Source: Phycisphaeraceae bacterium
Lineage (GTDB): Bacteria; Planctomycetota; Phycisphaerae; Phycisphaerales; Phycisphaeraceae
DNA length: 9,309 nt
Assembly (NCBI GenBank): GCA_020851395.1
Contig: JADZCW010000111.1
Coordinates: forward strand, 1 to 9,309
Reading direction: 5' to 3'
Part shown: positions 1 to 6,666 of the stretch, piece after piece
Layout of the letters: each line of letters begins with the position of its first letter
How positions within the stretch are numbered: the first letter of the stretch is position 1
Made by a program: the position numbers and the translations under genes
The notes under the pieces: generated by a model
Told to the model about the DNA's origin: nothing
The model's database searches: none
The model's input: the letters and a program-made list of their open reading frames with translations, nothing else

Positions 1-190
1 CCTCGGCCTGCGTGCGCGGCGAGTCATAGATCTTGATGATGGGCTCGATGGCCTCGCCGGTCGTGTCGACGCCGTTGAAGCCGGCGCCCTCGAACGTGCC
101 TCCGTTGATCAGGTTGTCGGACAAGGCACCCATGGCGGGCATGGCCATCGCGCCGATCATCATCACGAACGTCCATCGTGACCATCGCAT
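1..190 (-). CDS. Secreted protein of unknown function (N-terminal fragment)
   Basis: The reading frame starts with ATG at 190-188 on the minus strand and is open to the left edge (63 codons visible). A perfect AAGGAGG Shine-Dalgarno site (204-198) lies 7 bases upstream, which fixes the start. The first ~22 residues form a typical signal peptide: a short arginine/tryptophan-containing n-region (MRWSRW), a methionine/alanine-rich hydrophobic core (TFVMMIGAMAMPAM) and a small-residue cleavage region around GA-LS. The mature protein would begin near LSDNLINGG and continues as a hydrophilic glycine- and acid-rich stretch. The protein is therefore probably exported. I do not recognise the family; the visible mature part is only about 40 residues. 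It points away from the sugar operon and need not be related to it. Another minus-strand frame open across this stretch (24-230) lacks both the signal peptide and the ribosome site and is a shadow. Confidence 0.75.
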   Translation of the reverse strand, partial: MRWSRWTFVMMIGAMAMPAMGALSDNLINGGTFEGAGFNGVDTTGEAIEPIIKIYDSPRTQAE

Positions 191-215
191 CAGTTTTCCT
201 CCTTATTTGCCTGTT

Positions 216-230
216 GTGGGCGTAACCCAC
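216..230 (-). promoter_or_regulatory. Small hairpin in leader of the secreted-protein gene
   Basis: The arms gtggg (216-220) and cccac (226-230) form a perfect 5-bp stem with a 5-base loop. It lies 11 bases upstream of the AAGGAGG ribosome site of the leftward gene, so it would be in that gene's 5' leader. It could influence translation or mRNA stability, but a stem this short can occur by chance in GC-rich DNA. Confidence 0.25.
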
Positions 231-383
231 CCGTCTGCCTCAAAGAACCACACGACGGCACACGAGAGGCGCCATCGAGAGATACCAGACCGATGCGGAA
301 GCATGCCCAAAATCATCCCGCCGCACGAGGTCCGCAACGCTTGGCAGGAACATCAAGAACACGCGCGACCGAGTCACTTTCAT

Positions 384-460
384 TATGAACATACCCTTGA
401 TGACCCCAAATTCAAGAGATATTTCGTCGGCTTGAAAAAAATGAGTCTTTGATGTTCATA
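384..460. repeat. Nested inverted repeats in an AT-rich island
   Basis: The outer arms tatgaacat (384-392) and atgttcata (452-460) are perfect 9-base reverse complements. The inner arms ttcaag (411-416) and cttgaa (431-436) are perfect 6-base reverse complements. Together they could fold into an interrupted stem. No target-site duplication flanks the outer arms and there is no coding content, so a miniature transposable element is not supported. Regulatory DNA, or the remains of a structured RNA, remain possible. Confidence 0.4.
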
Positions 461-534
461 GTCCTGGGCAAACAACGATCCGTGTTAGACACGTCCTGAA
501 GAGTGCGGGGAAACAAGATCGAAAAATATCTTTA

Positions 535-540
535 TATAAT
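535..540 (+). promoter_or_regulatory. Candidate -10 element (TATAAT)
   Basis: A perfect consensus TATAAT lies in an AT-rich stretch 165 bases before the glycosyltransferase start codon. No good -35 hexamer is found at the usual 16-18 base distance (the sequence near 511-518 is aacaag-like), so a sigma-70-type promoter is only weakly supported. Transcription from it would start near 547, just ahead of the palindromic cluster at 549-578. The reverse complement also reads TATAAA, so it could serve either direction. Confidence 0.3.
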
Positions 541-548
541 ACGCGTCA

Positions 549-578
549 GGTACATCTAGATGTTGATGTATGGGTACC
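549..578 (+). promoter_or_regulatory. Operator-like overlapping palindromes
   Basis: The 12-base sequence acatctagatgt (552-563) is a perfect palindrome. It overlaps a second inverted repeat, tacatc (551-556) with gatgta (565-570), and an outer pair, ggtac (549-553) with gtacc (574-578). The cluster starts about 8 bases after the candidate -10 hexamer, where a repressor operator or an initial leader hairpin would sit. The binding protein is unknown, and no regulator gene is present in the window. Confidence 0.35.
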
Positions 579-584
579 GAACAT

Positions 585-603
585 CGCCCTTTTCAATTGG
601 GCG
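585..603 (+). repeat. Leader inverted repeat
   Basis: The arms cgccc (585-589) and gggcg (599-603) form a perfect 5-bp stem around a 9-base AT-rich loop. It follows the palindromic cluster and lies about 100 bases before the glycosyltransferase start. It is probably part of the 5' leader; no function can be assigned. Confidence 0.25.
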
Positions 604-705
604 CGGCGATAGGCCCGATAAGTATGGAGAAGGCAGGCGTTAGCGCTCAGACTGATCCGGCTCGCCCCCCCTCTCGAGCAAAGAACCACCGAGGTCCACG
701 GACCG

Positions 706-3012
706 ATGCCCACGCCAACAACTCAGACCGACCCTACTGTCCGGGCGGCGTGGGCGCGGGTCATGGAGCACATGCGGGGCCAGCGGTGGGACCAGGCGGC
801 GGCCTGCCTGTCGTCGCTGGCTCCTGAGGATCCGGCGGCGGCCCATCAACTATGCCTGTGCCGGAACCTGGCGGCGGTGCGTCAAGTCCGGCCGACCCTC
901 TACGCGGCGTTGCTGCGGCCGGGGCGGCGGGCCTATCAGATAGTGACGCTGCCGACGGGCAGGCGGTCCTTGGCATGGCAGGATCCGCAGGGGGAGATGC
1001 GCCTGATGGGCGCCGGCGAGAACGCGCCGACCGACCCGGGGGCGATGGTCGCCGCGTTAGGGCCGAACTACCAGACGGGTCCGGCGCTGGGGGTGCTGGG
1101 GCTGGGCGATGGGCAACTGGTCGACGCGCTGAGCCTGCACCCACCGAAGCTGTTCATGGACCAGGAGCAGGCGGTGTCGATCTTCGAGCCGGACCCGGGG
1201 CTGCTGCTGGCGTGCATGATGATCCATGACTGGTCGGGGCCGACTAGTCCGTTGCTGGCTGAGCGCTTCAGCTGGTACGTCGGGGGAGACTGGCAGAGGC
1301 AGTTCGAAAGCTCCCTCCGGGCAGACGCCTGGGCGCAGCCTCCGCGGATGCTGCTGTCGGTCCCGCGCCAGGGCGCGGAGGATGAGCTGGCGGGTTTCGA
1401 GGCGTGGCTGAGCGGCGCTCTCAAGCGGGCGCAGGCGGAGCAGGATCAGGTGCAACGCCGGCTCGATGCCCATTACGCGCGGGTCACGCCGACGGCGCTG
1501 GCGGCCACGCTCGGGGGGACCGGGCCGCGACCGCCGCGGGCGCTGCTGATGACCTCGCGCTTCACGACGGTGCTGCAATACGCCATCCGGGACACCCAGG
1601 CGGCGCTGGATCGGATGGGCTGGAGCACGCGGGTGCTGATCGAGCCGTCGCCGTCGCGGCGGATCATGCCGGCGACGATCCGGCGTGTCCTGGCGGATTT
1701 TGAGCCCGATCTGGTGCTGTGCATTGATCACCTGCGGTACGAGGTGCCGGGGCTGTATCCTCGGGGGCTGCTGCACGTCTGCTGGATCCAGGACCACCTG
1801 AACAATCTCACGAGCCGGCAGGCGGGGGCGTCGATCGGGAGGTGGGATTACACGCTGAGCTTTGCCGGGCCGATGTTCATCCGGTCCTACGGGTATCCGG
1901 CGGCGCGGATGATCGACGTGCCGATGATGCTCGCGGCGCTGGAGCCGCCGCCTCCGCCCCCGGAAGAGGAGCGGGGTGCGGGCGGGTCGGCGACGGGGCA
2001 GGTCGACGATCTGCTTTACGTCTCGAATGTCTCGGGGCGGCCGGCGGAGATCGTTCCGGAGATCCTCAAGGATTGCCGGGGCGCTCTGGTCGAGGTGGTG
2101 TCGGAAGTCGCGGAGAAGATCGTCAAGACGTATGAGCGGGGGGGATCGATCGCGACGCTGATCGCCATCAAGCGGATGCTGGATGAGGCGTCGCGGTCAC
2201 GGGGTTTGCGGATGGCGGCGGAGGCGCGGAACCCGGTGGCGGACCGGTTGTGGGGCCAGCTCAACAGCGCGTTGTACCGGCAGCAGGCGCTGGCGTGGGC
2301 GGCCGACGCGGCTGACGCGCTGGGGCTGCGGCTGAGCGTCTACGGTCGGGGTTGGGAGCATCATCCGCGCTTCGGCCGGTACGCGCGGGGGGTGGTGATG
2401 CACGGGCCGGAGCTGGCGGGGCTGATGCACCGCGGCCGGATCAACCTCTGCCTGGAGCCCTACACCTGCTTCGCGCACCATCGGCTGCTTGACGGACTGA
2501 TGTCGGGTGGGTTCTTTCTGGTGCGCGATCATCCGTCGCATGTCTGGCTGCCGCGGCTGTCGGCGCTGCTGGCTGAGCTGGGTCAAGGGGCCGATGCGCC
2601 GCGGGACACGGGGGAGGCCCTGGCCGCGGCCGGGTCGCGACGGGAGTCGCTCGAACAGCTGCTAAGAACTTGCCAGGACCTGACGTACGATCCGGAAGTT
2701 GACCCGGTCACATGGGTGCGGAGCTGGGAGCGGGCGGGGGTGCTGCGGGGGGCGCAGATCGCGCTGCCGGACCTGGAAGCAGTGAGCTTCGCGGACGCGG
2801 CGGAGTGTCGGCGGAAGATCGAGCACTTCATGGCTGAGCCGGATGAGCGCAGGGCGATCAGCGGACGTCAGCGGCAAAACGTAGCTGAGCGTCTGACTTT
2901 CGACGCGGGGTTGAAAAGGGCCTTTGGCGTCCTGACACGGAGGCTGGCGGAGGAGCCGGGGGAAGCCCCAACGCCGAGTGGGTGGGTGAGCGACGTTCAT
3001 GGCGCGGGGTGA
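706..3012 (+). CDS. Large CgeB/GT-B-like glycosyltransferase with N-terminal Rossmann-like domain
   Basis: The protein has 768 residues and no signal peptide or membrane segment, so it is probably cytosolic. Residues ~120-220 look like a nucleotide-fold domain: a glycine-rich LGLGDGQ turn (131-137), then an acidic strand end IFEPDPGLL (159-167). This arrangement resembles the N-terminal part of Maf/DUF115-type glycosylation proteins (moderate confidence). Residues ~278-415 resemble the first half of a GT-B glycosyltransferase (FEPDLVLCIDH at 332-342, HVCWIQDH at 357-364). A proline-rich linker (414-419) leads to a second half with VSNVSGR (439-445), YGRGWEHHPRF (546-556) and a CgeB-like core, HRGRINLCLEP then HHRLLDGLMSGGFFLV (575-606). 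The likely role is sugar transfer onto a protein or glycan; donor and acceptor are unknown. ATG at 706 was chosen because it follows gaggt (691-695) by 10 bases. The next gene is 71 bases downstream on the same strand, so co-transcription is plausible. It may use the sugar made by that operon (inference). Confidence 0.7.
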   Translation: MPTPTTQTDPTVRAAWARVMEHMRGQRWDQAAACLSSLAPEDPAAAHQLCLCRNLAAVRQVRPTLYAALLRPGRRAYQIVTLPTGRRSLAWQDPQGEMRLMGAGENAPTDPGAMVAALGPNYQTGPALGVLGLGDGQLVDALSLHPPKLFMDQEQAVSIFEPDPGLLLACMMIHDWSGPTSPLLAERFSWYVGGDWQRQFESSLRADAWAQPPRMLLSVPRQGAEDELAGFEAWLSGALKRAQAEQDQVQRRLDAHYARVTPTALAATLGGTGPRPPRALLMTSRFTTVLQYAIRDTQAALDRMGWSTRVLIEPSPSRRIMPATIRRVLADFEPDLVLCIDHLRYEVPGLYPRGLLHVCWIQDHLNNLTSRQAGASIGRWDYTLSFAGPMFIRSYGYPAARMIDVPMMLAALEPPPPPPEEERGAGGSATGQVDDLLYVSNVSGRPAEIVPEILKDCRGALVEVVSEVAEKIVKTYERGGSIATLIAIKRMLDEASRSRGLRMAAEARNPVADRLWGQLNSALYRQQALAWAADAADALGLRLSVYGRGWEHHPRFGRYARGVVMHGPELAGLMHRGRINLCLEPYTCFAHHRLLDGLMSGGFFLVRDHPSHVWLPRLSALLAELGQGADAPRDTGEALAAAGSRRESLEQLLRTCQDLTYDPEVDPVTWVRSWERAGVLRGAQIALPDLEAVSFADAAECRRKIEHFMAEPDERRAISGRQRQNVAERLTFDAGLKRAFGVLTRRLAEEPGEAPTPSGWVSDVHGAG

Positions 3013-3083
3013 GGGTGAAAGTTTGTCGTTAAAAGCGGCCCCGAGCCGACTTAAGAATAAGGATCGGTGCGAGGGAGCGCCTG

Positions 3084-4649
3084 ATGATCGCCACGGATGG
3101 CAGGATCACCACAGAGCGGAAAGCTGACGACGGCGCTGCGGGCAAAGTGCTCGAGCTGCCGGCGCTGACGCAGCGGCTGGCCCAGATGCGCCAGGGCCGG
3201 CGGGTGGTGCACTGTCACGGCGTATTCGATCTGCTTCACGTCGGGCATATCAAGCATCTGCAGCAGGCTCGCGAGCTGGGCGATCTGTTGGTCGTAACGA
3301 TCACGCCGGACCGGTTCGTGAACAAGGGGCCGTCGCGGCCGGCGTTCCCGGAGCGGCTGCGGGCCGAGGCGCTGGCGGCGCTGGCGTGCGTGGACTATGT
3401 CGCGGTCAACCACTGGCCACGCGCCACCGAGACGATCCAGGCGCTGCGGCCGGACGTGTTCGTCAAGGGTGGGGAGTTCAAGGAACTCAAGGACCATAAC
3501 GGGGCTGTGGCTGAGGAGGAGCGGGCGGTGCGGGCGGTCGGCGGGGTCATGGCTTTTACGGATGGGATCACGTTCAGCTCGTCGACGCTGATCAACCAGC
3601 ACCTCTCGACGTTCCCCCCGGAAGTTCAGGAATATCTGCGGGGGTTCGGCCGGCGGCATCCGATCGACGGGGTGCTGAACTACCTGCAGAGCCCGGGGGT
3701 GTCGCGGGTGGTGGTCGTGGGCGAGGCGATCATCGACGAGTACCACTACTGCGACGCGATCGGCAAGAGCTCGAAGGAGCCGATGCTGGCGGTGCGTCAG
3801 CAGTCGGTCGAGACGTTCGCGGGCGGGACGCTGGCGGTGGCGAACCACTTCGCACCGTTCTGCGAGCGGGTGGACCTGGTGGCGGCGATGGGCAAGGCGT
3901 GCCCGCGTCAGGGGTGGGCGCGGGAGCGGCTGATGCCGCAGGTCCTGGCGCACTTCGTCGAGACGGCTGGGGCGCCGACGATCGTCAAGCGGCGGTTCGT
4001 CGACCGGTACTTTTTTCAGAAGCTCTTCGCGGTCTACGAGATGAATGACGCGCCGCTTTCCGGGGGAGCGGAGGACGAGCTGGTCGCGTCGCTGGAGCAG
4101 GTGATTCCGGGGGCGGACATGGTGGTGGTGGTCGACTATGGGCACGGGCTCTTGACGCCGCGGGCGATCGACGTGATCTGCCAACGATCGAAGCTGCTGG
4201 TGGTTAATGCGCAGTCGAACGCGGGGAATCAGGGCTATCACAGCATCGGGCGTTATCCGCGGGCGGACTGGGCGTGCCTGGCGGAGAACGAGATCCGGCT
4301 CGAGGCGCGCGATCGCTACGGCGACCTGCAGCCCATGGCGGAGCACCTGGCGGACCGGCTCGAGGCGCAGGGTGTGATCGTGACGCGCGGATCCAAGGGG
4401 AGCCTGCTGTTCGGGCGATCGGACGGGTTCGTGGAGGTGCCGGCGGTGGCGGGGCAGGTCAAGGACCGCATGGGCGCGGGCGACACGCTGCTGGCGGTGG
4501 CGAGTCTGTGCCTGGCGGCCGGGGCGCCGCTGGAGGTCGTGGGACTCTTGGGCAACGCGGCGGGGGCCGAGGCGGTGGCGACGATCGGGCATCAGCGGAC
4601 GATCGAGAAGGGCGCGTTGCTCAAGCACGTCGAGTGCTTGCTGAAGTAA
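3084..4649 (+). CDS. Bifunctional cytidylyltransferase - PfkB sugar kinase (reversed HldE-like fusion)
   Basis: The protein has 521 residues in two domains. Residues ~40-170 are a cytidylyltransferase-like nucleotidyltransferase: GVFDLLHVGH (46-55) contains the HxGH nucleotide-binding motif, followed by the KGGEF segment (128-132) and FSSSTLI (164-170). Residues ~206-521 are a PfkB/ribokinase-type kinase: VVVVGEAIIDEY (209-220), FAGGTLAVANH (245-255), and the anion-hole/catalytic motif DRMGAGDT (461-468) with D467 as probable base. HldE, which makes ADP-heptose, has the same two activities but kinase first, so the order is swapped here. The kinase also has NAQSNAGN (375-382) near where HldE carries a DPKG-type segment, suggesting a different substrate. 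Expected role: phosphorylate a sugar phosphate at C1 and, after dephosphorylation, couple the sugar-1-phosphate to a nucleotide. The start has gagggag (3071-3077) 6 bases upstream. The exact sugar and nucleotide are not readable from sequence. Confidence 0.85.
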   Translation: MIATDGRITTERKADDGAAGKVLELPALTQRLAQMRQGRRVVHCHGVFDLLHVGHIKHLQQARELGDLLVVTITPDRFVNKGPSRPAFPERLRAEALAALACVDYVAVNHWPRATETIQALRPDVFVKGGEFKELKDHNGAVAEEERAVRAVGGVMAFTDGITFSSSTLINQHLSTFPPEVQEYLRGFGRRHPIDGVLNYLQSPGVSRVVVVGEAIIDEYHYCDAIGKSSKEPMLAVRQQSVETFAGGTLAVANHFAPFCERVDLVAAMGKACPRQGWARERLMPQVLAHFVETAGAPTIVKRRFVDRYFFQKLFAVYEMNDAPLSGGAEDELVASLEQVIPGADMVVVVDYGHGLLTPRAIDVICQRSKLLVVNAQSNAGNQGYHSIGRYPRADWACLAENEIRLEARDRYGDLQPMAEHLADRLEAQGVIVTRGSKGSLLFGRSDGFVEVPAVAGQVKDRMGAGDTLLAVASLCLAAGAPLEVVGLLGNAAGAEAVATIGHQRTIEKGALLKHVECLLK

Positions 4650-4670
4650 GGATCGCGGGACACTGCGATC
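4622..4670 (+). other. Tandem hairpins at the kinase gene end
   Basis: Two perfect inverted repeats lie back to back. Arms caagcac (4622-4628) and gtgcttg (4634-4640) enclose a 5-base loop inside the last codons. Arms gatcgc (4651-4656) and gcgatc (4665-4670) enclose 8 bases just after the stop codon. No T-tract follows, so this is not a standard intrinsic terminator. An RNA-stabilising or partial-attenuation role is possible. Confidence 0.4.
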
Positions 4671-4719
4671 ATGCTGCCGGGGATACGTGAGGCGTCGGGG
4701 CGGGGACAGAACCGAGCCG

Positions 4720-4735
4720 CGGGCGCATCCGCCCG
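4720..4735 (+). promoter_or_regulatory. Hairpin just before the epimerase ribosome site
   Basis: Arms cgggcg (4720-4725) and cgcccg (4730-4735) form a perfect 6-bp GC stem with a CATC tetraloop. It ends five bases before the gaggag ribosome site (4741-4746) of the SDR gene, so it may tune translation of the downstream operon. Confidence 0.3.
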
Positions 4736-4753
4736 GCATCGAGGAGATGCGTG

Positions 4754-5791
4754 ATGAGACCCATTCGAACCGTGATGGTCACCGGGGGAGGCGGGTATGT
4801 CGGGGCGGTGCTGGTGCCCAAGCTGCTGCAGGCGGGGTACCGCGTGCGGGTGGTCGACTGGTATCTCTACGGCGAGAACGTGCTCGACGCGGTGCGTGAC
4901 GACCCGAACCTGACGCAGATCAAGGGCGACCTGCGCGATCACGAGCTGCTGCGCGACTTTCTGCCGGGATGCGACGCGGTGATCCACCTGGCGTGCATCT
5001 CCAACGACCCGAGCTTTGAGCTCAACGCCAACCTCGGCAAGAGCGTGAATTACGAGGCGTTCCGGCCGCTGGTGCAGATCAGCCTCGACTGCGGGGTGGA
5101 CCGGTTCATCTACGCCTCGAGCTCGAGCGTGTACGGGGTGAGCGATGAGCCGAACGTCACGGAGGAGCACAAGCTCGCGCCGCTGACGGACTACAGCAAG
5201 TACAAGGCGTTGTGCGAGGAGATCCTCCGCGAGTTCCAGTCGCCGCGGTTCACGGCGGTGACGATCCGGCCGGCGACGGTCTGCGGGTGGTCGCCGCGGC
5301 TGCGGCTGGACCTGTCGGTGAACATCCTGACGAATCACGCGGTGAACTCGGGGAAGATCACGGTGTTTGGCGGGGATCAGCTTCGGCCGAACATCCACAT
5401 CCAGGACATCACGGACCTGTACGTGCAGCTTCTGCGCGAGCCGGACGATCGGATCGCGGGGAAGATCTTCAACGCGGGGTACCAGAACATGTCGATCGGG
5501 GACATCGCCCGGCTGGTGCGGACGGTGGTCAAGCAGGAGATGCCGGATCGCGAAGCGGTGCCGATCGTCACGACGGTGACGGACGACGGGCGGTCGTACC
5601 ACATCTCGTCGGAGAAGATCCGGCGGGAGCTGGGATTCGAGCCGAGGCACACGATCGAGGACGCGGTGCGTGAGTTGGTTCAGGCGTTCGCGGCGGGCAA
5701 GGTGCCGCGGCCGCTGGAGGACCCGAAGTATTTCAACATCCGGATGATGCAGTCGGCCGAGGCCAAGCTGCTCGAGGGCGCGCTGACGTGA
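4754..5791 (+). CDS. NAD(P)-dependent epimerase/dehydratase (extended SDR, nucleotide-sugar type)
   Basis: The 345-residue length is typical of extended short-chain dehydrogenases acting on nucleotide sugars. The N-terminal Rossmann motif TGGGGYVG (10-17) matches GxxGxxG. The strand end with D35 in VVDWY could contact the cofactor ribose. ASSSSVYG (121-128) supplies the catalytic serine, and Y147/K151 form the YxxxK pair. RPATVCGWSPRLRLD (172-186) and RPNIHIQDI (211-219) are sugar-nucleotide-pocket segments of this family. The likely reaction is epimerisation or dehydration of an NDP-sugar, comparable in role to HldD or GalE, but specificity is not determined. ATG at 4754 was preferred because gaggag (4741-4746) lies 7 bases before it; a GTG at 4751 in the same frame is the alternative. 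The stop overlaps the next start by 4 bases. Confidence 0.85.
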   Translation: MRPIRTVMVTGGGGYVGAVLVPKLLQAGYRVRVVDWYLYGENVLDAVRDDPNLTQIKGDLRDHELLRDFLPGCDAVIHLACISNDPSFELNANLGKSVNYEAFRPLVQISLDCGVDRFIYASSSSVYGVSDEPNVTEEHKLAPLTDYSKYKALCEEILREFQSPRFTAVTIRPATVCGWSPRLRLDLSVNILTNHAVNSGKITVFGGDQLRPNIHIQDITDLYVQLLREPDDRIAGKIFNAGYQNMSIGDIARLVRTVVKQEMPDREAVPIVTTVTDDGRSYHISSEKIRRELGFEPRHTIEDAVRELVQAFAAGKVPRPLEDPKYFNIRMMQSAEAKLLEGALT

Positions 5792-6666
5792 TCCAGACGA
5801 CGACGGCGAGGGCGGGACTGACGGACGATCCGCACGTGCTGGCGGAGCACGCGGCGCGCATCCGGGCGCGGGTGGTGCGGCTGTCGCATCAGGGCGATTC
5901 GCCACACCTGGGGTCGGCGCTGTCGTGCGCGGACATCCTCAGCGCGGCGTACTTCGGCGTGCTGCGGCTGGACCCTCGTAGGCCCGACGATCCGGACCGG
6001 GATCGGTTCATTCTCAGCAAGGGACATGCTGTATCGGCGCTCTACGCGACGCTGGGGTATCGCGGGTTCTTCGACGTGAGCTTGTTGGAGAAGTTCAACC
6101 AGGCGGGGACGAATCTGCCCGAGCAGCCAAGCCCGGGATGTCTGCCAGGCGTTGAAGCGGCGACGGGATCGCTGGGGCACGGCTTAGGCATCGGCGCGGG
6201 GATGGCGCTGGCGGGGCGGATCGCCAATCGCGATTACCGAGTGTACGTGCTGATGAGCGACGGGGAATGCAATGAGGGGTCGGTGTGGGAGTCGGCGATG
6301 TTCGCCGGACGGGCCCCCGGAAGTAACGGGGGCGGACAAGCTCTCTCAAACCTCTGCGCGATCGTGGACTTCAACGGCTGGCAGGCGACGGATCGCAGCC
6401 GGGGCGTGCTGGCCCTGGAACCGCTGGCCGACAAGTTTCGCGCCTTCGGCTGGAACGTGGTCGAGGCCGATGGTCACGACCCGCGGAAGCTCACAGAGGT
6501 GATGCGCGGCGTGCCGGATTCTTCGGGCAAACCGCTCGCGATCATTGCCAAGACGGTCAAGGGCCGGGGCGTGTCGTTCATGCAGGACGACAACAACTGG
6601 CACTATCGCATCCCGACCGAGGCGGAGGTCGCCACGGCCCAGAAGGAGCTGGGGGTGGTCGCGTGA
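5788..6666 (+). CDS. Transketolase, N-terminal (thiamine-diphosphate-binding) subunit
   Basis: The 292 residues correspond to the first half of transketolase, here a separate subunit that should pair with the product of the next gene. Seen motifs are DSPHLGSALS with H40, SKGHAVSALYA with H80, TGSLGHGLGIGAGMA with H131, and the thiamine-diphosphate/metal motif starting SDGECNEGSVWE (157-168) and ending at N196 in VDFNGWQ. These match the conserved histidines and cofactor motif of the family. The reaction is transfer of a two-carbon ketol unit between sugar phosphates. The motif is about eight residues longer than usual because of APGSNGGG (176-183), encoded by a palindrome (see 6313-6336). The start is GTG, overlapping the previous stop as GTGA, which indicates translational coupling. 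A role in making a sugar precursor for this operon, rather than general pentose phosphate metabolism, is inferred from context. Confidence 0.88.
   Translation: MIQTTTARAGLTDDPHVLAEHAARIRARVVRLSHQGDSPHLGSALSCADILSAAYFGVLRLDPRRPDDPDRDRFILSKGHAVSALYATLGYRGFFDVSLLEKFNQAGTNLPEQPSPGCLPGVEAATGSLGHGLGIGAGMALAGRIANRDYRVYVLMSDGECNEGSVWESAMFAGRAPGSNGGGQALSNLCAIVDFNGWQATDRSRGVLALEPLADKFRAFGWNVVEADGHDPRKLTEVMRGVPDSSGKPLAIIAKTVKGRGVSFMQDDNNWHYRIPTEAEVATAQKELGVVA
6313..6336 (+). repeat. Palindromic in-frame insertion within the transketolase N-subunit gene
   Basis: Arms gcccccg (6313-6319) and cgggggc (6327-6333) are perfect reverse complements around the 7-base loop gaagtaa, followed by GGA. The 24 bases are exactly eight codons in phase and encode APGSNGGG. 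Removing them restores the family's usual spacing (FAGRQALSNL in place of a FASHHKLDNL-like stretch). It looks like a small palindromic element tolerated in a loop. No second full copy was seen in this window. Confidence 0.55.

Larger units (their letters stand above)
191..705. other. Divergent intergenic region, no convincing gene
   Basis: These 515 bases separate the leftward secreted-protein gene from the rightward glycosyltransferase gene and should carry the promoters and leaders of both. I find no reading frame with a ribosome site, coding-like codon use or recognisable protein. Composition is uneven: roughly 381-460 and 520-570 are clearly AT-rich against a GC-rich background, as expected for promoter DNA. 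The visible structures are a small hairpin at 216-230, nested inverted repeats at 384-460, a TATAAT hexamer at 535-540, a palindromic cluster at 549-578 and another inverted repeat at 585-603. Confidence 0.7.

Noticed and set aside
33..452. 139-codon plus-strand frame at the left end
   Set aside because: Overlaps the oppositely oriented secreted-protein gene, which has a perfect ribosome site and signal peptide; no ribosome site of its own and no family resemblance.
384..460. Miniature transposable element bounded by the 9-base arms
   Set aside because: No target-site duplication beside the arms (flanks end in cat and begin with gtc), and no second copy in the window.
570..827. 85-codon plus-strand frame ahead of the glycosyltransferase
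   Set aside because: Its second half is an alternative frame of the glycosyltransferase gene; no ribosome site and no coding signature in its first half.
1956..1985. Copy of the palindromic element at the proline-rich linker
   Set aside because: The word gcccccggaag matches, but the right arm is imperfect and the region is simply GC-rich linker coding for prolines and glutamates.
3013..3083. Separate promoter between the glycosyltransferase and kinase genes
   Set aside because: A ttgtcg word and a taagaat word exist but are 23 bases apart, too far for a standard promoter.
3614..3625. Second copy of the palindromic element (shared word cccccggaagt)
   Set aside because: Only the left arm and part of the loop match; there is no complementary right arm, and the bases encode an ordinary stretch of the fusion protein (FPPEV).
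4651..4670. Intrinsic terminator after the kinase gene
   Set aside because: The stem is only 6 bp and no T-run follows, so termination is not supported.
3051..4739. 562-codon open frame on the minus strand opposite the kinase fusion
   Set aside because: Arginine/histidine/proline-rich product with no recognisable motif, lying fully opposite a clear two-domain enzyme; a product of strong G/C-ending codon bias.
4592..5905. 437-codon minus-strand frame opposite the epimerase
   Set aside because: Low-complexity R/H/P-rich translation antisense to an SDR with intact catalytic motifs; a shadow frame.
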